64,000 nt of DNA from Anoplopoma fimbria (lineage: Eukaryota > Chordata > Actinopteri > Perciformes > Anoplopomatidae), in assembly GCF_027596085.1 (NCBI RefSeq), contig NC_072472.1, forward strand, positions 10,318,219-10,382,218. The letters run 5' to 3'. The translations under genes and the position numbers were made by a program. The notes beneath the pieces are model-generated. The model was not told the DNA's origin. It did not search any database and saw nothing but the letters and a program-made list of their open reading frames with translations. Within the stretch, counting starts at the first letter, position 1. Each line of letters begins with the position of its first letter. Shown here piece after piece: positions 23,134 through 32,137 of this stretch.

Positions 23134-24379
23134 CTTAAAGCAAATAGAAAGATGCAGAGACGGTTAATCAATCAATTAAATCAAACTTTTACTTCAGACT
23201 TCGGGTTTCAGATAAGACAATTACATTAACTGTAGAAGCATTACTATATCAAAACACAAAAATAAATCCATATGTCCATTCAAAGCAAGGTTTTGATTAA
23301 TCTGCTTTGACACACAGTCAAAGGAAACACAGATTATTAAGTACAACACACACACTGCACACATTGGATATCCTCAAGAAGTACTACTCTGAGCCTTCCG
23401 CTTAGCACTTATTGTATTCCTATTAGTTTGTTGCACTTATTGTATTTGTATCAGTTTGTTGCACTTATTGTATTCATATTAGTTTGTTGCACTTATTGTA
23501 TTCATATTAGTCTGTTGCACTTATTGTATTCGTATTAGTTTGTTTCTGTACTTTTGCTCTGGTTTATGCTCTTAGATGCTTGTTTAAAGAAAGGAGATGC
23601 ACTTGTGACTTCTGGTGACTAGTAGTTCTCTTGAATACCTATGTTGAATGGATAAAAGCGTCTGCTAAATGACTGTAATGTAATGTAATGTAATGTAATG
23701 TAATGTAATATCTACCTCTGCTGGAATCGGAGCACATGTGAGATGTGTTGGAAGTGAAGGAGTCCAGAGCGTGGTTAGTCACAGAGCCATCCGGCTGGAT
23801 CGAAAGCTGGCACATTTTGTAGTCATCTCTTGGCTCGAACCCATGAAGAGAGTCATCCACGGAACCACCCAGACCCAAGTCCACGCCGGCTCCGTTCACA
23901 TTCCGGCCGTTCTGGTGGTCCCGGTCGAGGTCAGAGGTCATCGAAGCCATGGAGGACAGCGAGGGGGCGAAGACGGACTGCCCGATGGACTGGGGTCCGG
24001 TGTAGGAGATCTGGAGCTGGTCTATGAGCTTCTGAGCACTACACAGACACTCCTGCAGCGTCTTCAGCTCCCTCTCCGACACCTCCAGCCTCACCTTCAG
24101 CCTCTCGTTCTCCTGCTCCTTGTGCAGCAGCTCCTGCTGGGTCTCGTTGAGCACCAGCACCACCTCGCCGAGCAGAGTGTCCACAGCGGCGGACATGGCA
24201 GTCTGGATGGTCGGAGCGAGCCGGGACTTCAGGGACGTCACGGTCACGCCGCCCTGCGGAGCTCCGGAGGTCCGGTCGGGGATGTTGATGATGCTCTGTT
24301 TGCGGTTCCCACTGTGGATAGAGCTGTTTGCAGGAGACGCGTCCATGCTGCCTGCATAGCCCGTCCTCCTGGAAGTCAT
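22187..24379 (-). CDS. C2H2 zinc-finger protein with N-terminal coiled coil, 536 aa, two exons
   Basis: Likely a nuclear DNA-binding transcription regulator. Exon 1 is 24379-23716 and exon 2 is 23133-22187, joined in phase 1 (AGA G / AT GAG) by a 582-bp GT-AG intron. Residues about 50-123 are strongly heptad-like and charged (ETQQELLHKEQENERLKVRL), predicting a coiled coil for dimerisation. Residues 235-240 read FEIKEE, a SUMO consensus (K238). Residues about 351-483 are five tandem C2H2 fingers, four joined by HTGE[KR]P linkers. The C-terminal tail is acidic (ASDDTDPDAMDD, EEDDSSVVD). I do not recognise a named orthologue. The layout resembles the many teleost zinc-finger genes with an acidic coiled-coil N-terminus. 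No KRAB, BTB or SCAN domain is visible. Confidence 0.88.
23134..23715 (-). other. Zinc-finger gene intron, more than half made of a repeat element
   Basis: A GT-AG intron of 582 bp. Positions 23374-23709 are a repeat element that reaches within a few bases of the donor at 23715-23710. The remaining 240 bases toward the acceptor are AT-rich and unremarkable. Confidence 0.8.
23374..23709 (-). mobile_element. Interspersed element copy A, with a five-unit 28-bp tandem array
   Basis: An inverted copy of the element at 27057-27289. One end carries (TAATG)n and AAGCGTCTGCTAAATGACTG, a motif found in very many fish genomes. The other end is CAAGAAGTACTACTCTGAGCC. Inside, from 23408 to 23547, a 28-bp unit (CTTATTGTATTC.TATTAGTTTG) occurs five times, whereas copy B has one. 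Copy A lacks an 18-base segment next to the GCGTCTGC block that copy B retains. I cannot name the superfamily. Confidence 0.75.
23716..24379 (-). CDS. Zinc-finger gene coding exon 1: coiled coil
   Basis: Starts at the ATG at 24379 (MTSRRTGYAGSMD) and ends ...SSR plus one base before GTAGAT. It encodes 221 complete codons with a Ser/Thr-rich head, a coiled coil and an acidic linker (SDLDRDHQ, GSVDDSLHG). An upstream TTGCAG at about 24410 could be the acceptor for a non-coding first exon. The base composition is GC-rich compared with the flanks. Confidence 0.87.
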
Positions 24380-24699
24380 GGTCGTGATGGAGTTTACCTG
24401 CGTTTACCTGCAAACTCAACAAAGTCCAAAAGAAATGTGAACACACTGGGTGGGTTTTAATGCTGGCGGAGCTGACAAGAAAATGAAAACAAGCGCGCCT
24501 CCCTGCAGGGCCCGGCCTCCCGCGGAGCTACACGCTAGCAGGCGAGCTTTCAGACTCTTTAAACACAAGACAGTCGAGGAGTCAAGAGACGTGTGCGTGC
24601 AAAATCCCGCGACTCCTGCGGGTGACACGACACGTGCGGGGTGGTCACGAACAAGTCCGTTATGTTATTGTTGTCCCGAGACTTTCATACCGTGGGCCT

Positions 24700-24815
24700 C
24701 TCAGCTGCGACTCACCCATTTCCCTCAGCTTCCGTCCAGAACTCGGGCCAAAAAAAACTGTAAACGCTGAGGCCCGTCGCACAGGGATGACGTCATTGGA
24801 GAGGGGTTTTTTTCT
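24700..24815 (-). promoter_or_regulatory. Candidate zinc-finger gene promoter: CCAAT box next to a perfect CRE, and possible non-coding exon 1
   Basis: On the minus strand a CCAAT box is directly followed by TGACGTCA (plus positions 24788-24795), a perfect cAMP-response element. About 70 bases downstream is a good donor, AATGG/GTGAGT (exon edge 24716). A small non-coding exon spliced to the acceptor near 24410 is plausible. The region from 24240 to 24800 is CpG-rich against an AT-rich background. The start site itself is inferred. Confidence 0.5.
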
Positions 24816-24902
24816 GTCTGTGCCCTGGGTGATGACTTGAAGAGAGGGGGAGGAGGAGTGGTGTGGCTTTCCCTTACCTTTAATTAAATACGATTTTGCA
24901 TA

Positions 24903-25162
24903 CAGTACCAGTTAAAAAGTGTGGACACACCTTCTCATTCAACTACTTTGAAGAATCTAAAATATAAAACATATTCTGGTTTGTTGAGCATTTGTTTGTT
25001 TACCACATAATTCCATATGTGTTCCTTCATAGTTTGGATGTCTTCAATATTAATCTACAATGTAGAAACAAAATAAAAATAAAAATAAAGAAAAACCATT
25101 GAATGAGTTTTCAATGGTTTTCTTTATTGTTTAAGGTGTGTCCAAACATTTGACTGGTACTG
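24903..25162. mobile_element. Tc1/mariner-type MITE, copy 1
   Basis: Flanked by TA on both sides. The left end is CAGTACCAGTTAAAAAGTGT and the right end is ATTTGACTGGTACTG, forming terminal inverted repeats. The interior (CACCTTCTCATTCAACTACT, TGTTTACCACATAATTCCAT) is nearly identical to copies 2 and 3. This copy has extra sequence near the right end (CAATGGTTTTCTTTATTG) and a diverged left terminus. No coding capacity. Confidence 0.85.
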
Positions 25163-25341
25163 TAGCTAAAAATATGTTTGTGGTCATTTACATACATTCT
25201 CTGCCAGCAAGCTCTGAGAAGTTTTTCAACTGTAAAATGTTATGGTCTGTCTTGGCCACATTTTTTAAAATAACACAAATAAAGACAATGACCAAAAAAA
25301 AAATGTGTATGTTCTGTATTTCTTATATTGTCAAATATCTA

Positions 25342-25571
25342 CAGTACCAGTCAAAAGTTTGGACACACCTTCTCATTCAACTACTTTGAAGAATCTAAAA
25401 TATAAAACATATTCTGGTTTGTTGAGCATTTGTTTGTTTACCACATAATTCCATATGTGTTCCTTCATAGTTTGGATGTCTTCAATATTAATCTACAATG
25501 TAGAAAACAATAAAAAAAATAAAGAAAAAACATTGAATGAGAAGGTGTGTCCAAACTTTTGACTGGTACTG
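25342..25571. mobile_element. Tc1/mariner-type MITE, copy 2
   Basis: The left end CAGTACCAGTCAAAAGTTTG and right end CAAACTTTTGACTGGTACTG are perfect inverted repeats, flanked by TA. The interior is almost identical to copy 3. At 230 bp it has the compact form expected of a non-autonomous element mobilised by a Tc1/mariner transposase supplied elsewhere. Confidence 0.88.
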
Positions 25572-25829
25572 TACATTCTGACAGATTTAACTACATAACA
25601 TCATATAAACTCATTAAAACTACACCATTCAAATGTTACATACACAGTAATGCATCCATAAGGTTATAATAATCCAAAATATGGCTAATGTTATTTATAA
25701 TTCTTGCTACTTTATTGTTTAACTATTTTTACTCCATTATAATTATTTGACAGCCTAATAGCCTAATAACTACTGCAGATGAATGTTGAAATACAATATA
25801 TAGGCCTAAGTATAATAGAAAGTATGATA

Positions 25830-26054
25830 CAGTACCAGTCAAAAGTTTGGACACACCTTCTCATTCAACTACTTTGAAGAATCTAAAATATAAAACATAT
25901 TCTGGTTTGTTGAGCATTTGTTTGTTTACCACATAATTCCATATGTGTTCATTCATAGTTTGGATGTCTTCAATATTAATCTACAATGTAGAAAAAATAA
26001 AAAATAAAGAAAAAATTGAATGAGAAGGTGTGTCCAAACTTTTGACTGGTACTG
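25830..26054. mobile_element. Tc1/mariner-type MITE, copy 3
   Basis: The same terminal inverted repeats and TA flanks as copy 2, in the same orientation. It differs by a few substitutions and a shorter A-rich stretch before the right end. Confidence 0.88.
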
Positions 26055-26639
26055 TACCTAGCCATTTTCTTTTTCGATAAATCTTGCATAGTAAAAAAAT
26101 TAAATAAATGTCCAAGTCTGATTGAAGACGTAATTCAGTCTCATTTTGTGTGTGTGCTCAATATTTTTGTCTCCAGCACACATAATTGGGTGAAATGAGC
26201 ACAATAATCTTAATAAATTATTTTTTTATTTTGTTAATAAGTTTTCCTCGGTTGACCATGGAGTTGGGAAAGATAAATAATGCAGCGATGATACATGATG
26301 GACCACATGTTTAACATTTATTGCATCATATTCATCTTGCATACCCACATAGCACGTAGATAACCCTGAAAAATCTCATGATAACTATTTTGCCAAAAGA
26401 AACACAATTTCAACACCAAGCAGCTAATGTTACATAATCACACAGCAAAAAAAAAGCCAACTGAGCATACGCTAAACTGGCAGCCAAAGAAGAGGAAAAA
26501 TAAACTTATCTTTGCTGTTTTGTGATCTGCTAATGGCTACTCCAGTGTCTATGGATCATTTTAATTGAATCCAGCAAACTGTTTTCCTTTGCATAACATG
26601 GAGGAGCATTTGTAGTGTGCCTTCCATCAGCATCAGAGA

Positions 26640-27056
26640 GCCTATCCTCATCCATCCATGTAAGTACGGTGTATGTCTCGTGCTGCTGGATGAATCATGG
26701 TACTACACTCATCTTGGAGGGATTGACCATCACTACAGGCAGGTGTCCAACTGGGTCATGGTTTTCTTTGATTGGGAACATGTACAGAGGCCTTTTAAAA
26801 CAAAACACAAAATGTATGGAATTAATACCATTGGTGACATGTAAATTAAATTAAATGATTTCTAAAGTTACCTGACAACATTTCGCAAGGCACAGATGGT
26901 ACACAAATCTACCCAAATGGCCACCCTTAACATGCCCCGACTTAAACCTCTCCAGCTTTGTGCTTACATATACCCAGTAACAGTCTAATGCCTACACTTC
27001 TGCAAAAATCTCACAAGTGTTACCTTTATTATGATACCAAGATTATTCAAAGAAAC
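26640..27056 (+). repeat. Diverged interspersed repeat of unassigned family, copy 1
   Basis: It aligns by eye with 38600-38985: GCTGGATGAATCATGGTACTA and CACTCATC, GGGTCATGGTTTTCTTTGAT, ACATATACCCAGTAACA, and TTTATTATGATACCAAGATT followed by ATTCAAA all have counterparts in the same order. Copy B of the 23.4-kb element begins immediately after it. The open frames within it (up to 79 codons) have no recognisable domain. Confidence 0.55.
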
Positions 27057-27289
27057 ATTACACTACATTACATTACAGTCATTTAGCAGACGCTTTTATC
27101 CAAAGCGACTTACAAGTGTATTCAACATAGGTATTCAAGAGAACTACTAGTCACCAGAAGTCATAAGTGCATCTCCTTTCTTAAACAAGCATCTAAGAGC
27201 ATAAACCAGAGCAAAAGTATAGTGCAGAAACAAACTAATACGAATACAATAAGTGCTAAGCGGAAGGCTCAGGGTAGTACTTCTTGAAG
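27057..27289 (+). mobile_element. Interspersed element copy B, single-unit form
   Basis: Begins with TACATTACATTACAGTCATTT, followed by AGCAGACGCTTTTATCCAAA and GCGACTTACAAGTG, and ends GGTAGTACTTCTTGA. It carries one copy of the 28-bp unit and the 18-base block missing from copy A at 23374-23709. The orientation is opposite to copy A. Confidence 0.75.
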
Positions 27290-27739
27290 TGGTGAGAAAC
27301 CTTGTAGGCGCAGACACACCTCACATTTTGAGCATCATATTTTATTGCTCGGGCTAGGGGCATAGTGTTTAAGAGGTTGATATCTAATTGTACAATAGAA
27401 ACAAGAACGAATTAAATAACCCTAACCCTAAATTAACCAATCAAAAGACAAAGTTCGGTCTCGTAGCCTATTATTTATACCATTATTTATCTTTTTTTCT
27501 ATCTTGCAGCATATGTCTTTTGTTGCAAGTCTAATGAGAAAATATCACATGGCTTTATAGCTCACCAAAAAAAAGTCTTAGTGACCTGTATGTGACGAGT
27601 TGGGACGAAAACGTGTGGGAAGCCGGGTTAGTAACTTGTTTATTTTATTCAAGCCTGACTCCATGTCTGACAAATGTATTTTTCTTTTCTTTTTTTCAGT
27701 TGAGTCCATGAGCAGGTGTACTATCCATCCACAGCTCAT

Positions 27740-27965
27740 GGGGCGGCTGTGGCACATGAGGTAGAGCGCTTGACCCGCAACCACAACGTCGGTGGCTCGA
27801 ATTCCTCTACAGGCAACATGCCGAGGTGTCCTTGAGCGAGACACCTAACCCCAAAATTGCTCCACAGGCACTTCATTGCAGCCCACTGCTCCTCTGGGAT
27901 GGGTCAAATGCAGAGAGCCGAATTTCCCCCTTGTGGGACTAATAAAGGCTTAATTATTATTATTT
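27740..27965 (+). mobile_element. tRNA-derived SINE
   Basis: The head resembles a tRNA gene: box A TGGCACATGAGG at 27750-27761 fits the Pol III consensus, and a slightly altered box B, GGCTCGAATTCC, lies at 27794-27805. The body reads GAGGTGTCCTTGAGCGAGAC and ACCCCAAAATTGCTCC, common to fish SINEs. The tail is AATTTCCCCCTTGTGGGACT, AATAAAGG and (TTA)n. It is not a functional tRNA gene: there is no plausible anticodon arm or 3' acceptor pairing. Confidence 0.8.
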
Positions 27966-30480
27966 GTCAGCATGTAAGTTGCTATTCGGGGTGAAATGCG
28001 GTCCAAACTTCATGGCAGTGCAGCAGCCATTTGCTGAGTAAAAGCAGAAGTTTTGCTCTTTTCAATCTAAAATGATACTTCTAGGGTTCTAAATTTAAAC
28101 GCCCGCAGATCATCGACCTCTCAGTGGGTTATGAAAACTCTGACATTGACGGACACGATTACAGTTTATCCCACAGAATGCTGGATGCTGGATGCCGTTA
28201 AACTGGCCAAATGTGTCATGAACTCCCTGATGCTTCGCAGATGAACCGTTCAGTGTCACAGTGCAATCCATCATGAAAACTAATTACTGTCAACTACACC
28301 CAGTTGTGTAACTGAAAAGGCACAGACCTCGCCTGCCTCTTGTTATTTTGGGCTCTAGGAGGCAGTATAGACTGTTTTAATATGACTGATACTGAGGTCA
28401 AGCCCTACATTAATGATCTCCCATTAGACTCCTCACTAACATAAATATACTAAGCACATTAACAAGTTTAATTCAAACAAATGCTTTTTTAATTAGGCTA
28501 TTATTATTTATTCAGAAAGATGAGGTGAATCATTTGGCAATACAGTCCACTGATTACTTGCCCAAAGAATAAATTGAAAGTGAAAATGTGTCGCAGCGCT
28601 TCATTCCTGCATCTATTTAACAGCAGCTGGATCTTTTAGAGTTGAAATACATTTTCTCAAAGTGAACTAGTAAAATAGAACCTTGTTAATTCTAGTTTGA
28701 TGTGTGGGACAAAGTTGGCACCTCAAGTTTTTTTCCCCCAAGGCTGTTGAAAAAATAATGATTTACTTGACCGTTCATTTGTGAAATTTGCCAATAGCCA
28801 AAATGTTGGCATGATCTTATTTTACTGTGCATGGCAGCTATAAAGCAAACAATCATGTTACTTGTTCTACAGATCTTACTATAACAGAACCTTGTAGAAT
28901 TCATTTTAGCTGCTTTCATTTAATTGAATCCATACACACTCTTTCCTGATGAGGAAAGAAGGCCCATCCCAGCCACACAGTGGTTGGGGAAAAAGTGGCG
29001 TGGTCCATACCAAAGAGAGGCAGGGCATTGTGGGATTATGTAACAAACCGGCTAACATTTACCATCTGCTGGAATTCGTATCACTTCCAGAGTAACAACA
29101 TAAATATTTCTTAGTCAGTGACTTCACCTCTGCTTCCGACTCACTCATATAGCCCGTCACACCATCTTTGTTCCTATGAAGTCATTAAATAGTTTGTGTC
29201 ACAGTTTTTTTTACAGACCAACTGACTCACTTCAGCATAAACATTAATTATCATTAAATCAAGCTAAAATAGATACATGTTTTTCACTATCAGAGTTGGA
29301 TGTAATACATAAACACAACCTGTATCCTATAAACCCACATCCCTGCATGAAAATATGTGCATGTCCTCAACACTTACACACCCACACTCTTTCCCATCTG
29401 TGCTGACCCAAACACTATTTACTCAAGTACACACAAATGTCTTACAAGACAGAAAGAAAATATACAATAATGATATAATATAAAAGTAATAAATCATTTA
29501 TCTTGGGGAAAAGTAGCTTTTATGATGTTATACCCCTCAACATGTTGGTTCCTGCTGAATCATATGAAGTAGAGAAAATGTGAAAATTATAGCAGGATTA
29601 TGGCACATACAGTCAGTAAAATGTGAACTGACATTATCAGTTAAGCAAACTTTGAGATGTTGTTTCCCAGCAGCTGACAGAACTAATGTCTTCTGCGTCA
29701 GGACAATGCGAGCTAATTGTGGTCACTTTTTCTGAAGACTGAGCTCAAAATCAGGGTGGAGATGTGAGCGTTTAGGATTTAGGTCAACAGCTGTCACATG
29801 AAGTTGCTTTTCAAATTGTCTCATTAACAAAACATCTTGTTCCTGGAAGCGCTGAGAGGAGTTTTCTTGTCATGATGTTGGTGTTATCTCAAGTAAGTTA
29901 AAACCACTTTTTTAACCTCTCATTTGAATCTGTTGCAGTTTTTCTAAGATAAGTACCAGCATGGCTCTTTCACACTTTACAAATCATTTCGGGTACAAGT
30001 CCAGTCTGGTTAATTTCCGGCCTTTTGGCGAACAGATGCACAACCGTTTAAATCCTTTCAGTTTTGCTGCAGTGTCTGGAGTAAAGTCATACATTTGATT
30101 TAGGTGAAAGGTTGTGTGGCTAAACTGGGATATACAGTATGGAGCCACTAGCATATGTCAGTGATGATACATTCCAATGAATCAAAGCCCTGACACAGAG
30201 GTTTCACTGTCCTGTTAAATCTCTCCTCTGCCCTAAAAGGAAAACAAGAGCTCATTAACAAGCGAGACACGCTCTGAAAAACCTGCACACCACGTGGGAA
30301 TGTAACGGGAATCCACGTGGTTCACTTCACCAGTAGCAGTAACTAATAGCAGACTATAGGAATACCACTTAACTACAGGCACAGTCAGTCACTCGCATTA
30401 CTAGACCATTTATCAAGGAGGAGGGGATCTGGAGCAGAAGAGTCAGGAATAAGTGGGGGACTGTGGGAGGGCAGAAAGAA
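27966..30480. other. Intergenic region upstream of lrrn4cl, no gene seen
   Basis: AT-rich sequence with only short open frames on both strands and no recognisable domain, RNA gene or strong repeat. Any distal control elements of lrrn4cl would be here, but the sequence alone does not mark them. Confidence 0.55.
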
Positions 30481-30509
30481 GGAGGTGGTTGTTGGGGAGA
30501 AGGGAATCA

Positions 30510-30516
30510 TATAAAG
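30510..30516 (+). promoter_or_regulatory. lrrn4cl: TATA box of lrrn4cl
   Basis: TATAAAG lies in a purine-rich region about 100 bases before a clean splice donor (CAG/GTAAGT at 30614). A start near 30540 would give a short non-coding first exon, about 30540-30613. Confidence 0.55.
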
Positions 30517-30539
30517 GTGGAGAGAGCAAGAAAGGGAGC

Positions 30540-30613
30540 AAGTGGAGGAAAGACGAGGAATAAGGAGCTCCTTTGACATTTTCATAGAGATTTCAAACTT
30601 TTGCAAACAACAG
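30540..30613 (+). other. lrrn4cl: lrrn4cl non-coding exon 1 (inferred)
   Basis: The segment between the expected start 25-30 bases after the TATA box and the donor CAACAG/GTAAGT. It contains no ATG leading into a long frame. It would splice to the acceptor TGATCTCCAG ending at 31415, eight bases before the lrrn4cl start codon. Confidence 0.45.
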
Positions 30614-31423
30614 GTAAGTTCATATCTTTTAATATTTTATATATTTTTACTCTTAACGTAAACGAGCAGAGCTTAGCTGTGGCAAAAGAGACAAAGAACA
30701 CAGAGGACATTAGTATTCAATGAAAGCTCCAGTTCTGTTATAAACCCAGTTAAACACAGTTTTATATTATGAGATTTTTTTGAATGGTCTTCATTGTTAT
30801 CTCTGTATGCATGCCCAGCGGAGAGCATATTTCAGGTATGTTTGTGTGGATTATTGTGGAAATCGCTCAGGCAGATTTCCTGTAACTGGATCCTGATGAT
30901 AGGGCTGGGTTGGACTCGGGTGTGTAGGCATGTGGACTTGTTGTGCAATACCGTCTGGAATGCTGAATTAGAGTGAAGTACCTCCAAATCTTAACAAAAG
31001 AGGATTATTCCTCGCAGCTATGTAAACAAGACCATAAATCATTGGCAAACATGCCACAAAATAATACATTTCAACTAATTAAGTGTGCACAGTATTTCAT
31101 GTGCTTACTCAAGAGTAAAAACAGTGTGCTCTGGTTTTGAGGAAACAGTTTATGCTAGGTGTGTTATTCAGGCACACATTTAAGCCATTTGTTTCATTCC
31201 CTGCAGTCATATAGTCTCTAAACGACACAGCATCAGCAGAGAAGTAACTCTATGTCCTCGTTCAGGCTCTTTCATGCAAGAAAAAAATGCAACTGACATT
31301 CTGAATGTGCATTTGGTTGCAAACCCAAGGGGCTGATACTTTTCATTCCTATGCACAGAAGTAAAAAAATAGATTTCCAACTAACTGATGGAATTTTACT
31401 TTGTATGATCTCCAGACATCTCA

Positions 31424-32137
31424 ATGGCTGCCAGCAGGGACCTCGCTTTTCCCCTGGCGATCGTTTGCTTGGTTCTCATCAGGAGCTACTCTCCCCAGCC
31501 TACGACATCACAAGTTGTAGAGAAGAATCCCATAAGACCTGTGACACCACACGGGATAGAGACCAAGAACAATGTGTTTTCCGACAATGATTACAATATA
31601 TACGATGAACCAGTCACCCCTAATACACGGGACAAAGTGTCTCCAATCGTAGGGCCCCGTAAGCGATGTGACTACAATACCTGTCTTGAGAGTCAGATCC
31701 CCTGTGCTAAACTATCCCTGACCGGATGCTTGTGTCCAGGGTTCACTTTACATAACGTGGTTCCAGAGGCTCCCAACCTGAAATCAGTGTCCTGGAACGG
31801 CTCAGAGGTTGTTGCTCAGTGGTGTGCACCTCTTTCATACATAACAACTTATATTGTGACAGTAGGGGGGGAAGAGAGGCAGAGGTTTGGGGAGGACAAA
31901 AGGAGCGGCGGACTGGGACACGTCGACCCCCTCACAGAGGTTTGTGTGGTTGCAGTGAACGATGCTGGAGACAGTGAAGGATCCTGTATGAAGTACCAGT
32001 CCAGAGGCATCAGTCTGCCTATGAAAGCGGGACTCATCGGGGGAGCTCTGGTCTTCCTGCTGCTCCTCTTGCTGGCTGTCCTGCTCTGGTGGCGCAAGAA
32101 GCAAAGGAAACAGGAGACCAGCATCTCGATGCAGTGA
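31424..32137 (+). CDS. lrrn4cl: LRRN4 C-terminal-like protein, single-pass membrane FN3 protein, 237 aa
   Basis: A small type I cell-surface protein; its molecular role is poorly known. The whole coding sequence is in one exon. The acceptor TCTCCAG ends at 31415 and ATG follows at 31424. Residues 1-22 are a signal peptide. Residues about 30-80 are a polar, probably glycosylated stalk. Then comes a cysteine motif (RCDYNTC...CLCPG, residues 81-105), an FN3-like domain (about 113-190, with VAQWCAPLS and VCVVAVNDAGDSEG), a transmembrane helix (about 201-223, GLIGGALVFLLLLLLAVLLWW) and a short basic cytoplasmic tail. The length and the CDY..C / CLCPG / WCAP / AG signatures match mammalian LRRN4CL (about 238 aa). 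An NGS sequon is at residue 125. Confidence 0.87.
   Translation: MAASRDLAFPLAIVCLVLIRSYSPQPTTSQVVEKNPIRPVTPHGIETKNNVFSDNDYNIYDEPVTPNTRDKVSPIVGPRKRCDYNTCLESQIPCAKLSLTGCLCPGFTLHNVVPEAPNLKSVSWNGSEVVAQWCAPLSYITTYIVTVGGEERQRFGEDKRSGGLGHVDPLTEVCVVAVNDAGDSEGSCMKYQSRGISLPMKAGLIGGALVFLLLLLLAVLLWWRKKQRKQETSISMQ

Noticed and set aside
23408..23547. A regular array of 28-bp repeats, superficially CRISPR-like
   Set aside because: The units are directly abutting with no spacers, inside a repeat element in an animal intron.
27419..27436. Telomere-like CCCTAA repeats
   Set aside because: Only about two hexamers. Too short to indicate an interstitial telomeric tract.
27740..27812. Possible tRNA gene
   Set aside because: It has Pol III boxes but no plausible cloverleaf with anticodon and acceptor stem, and continues into a SINE body and tail.
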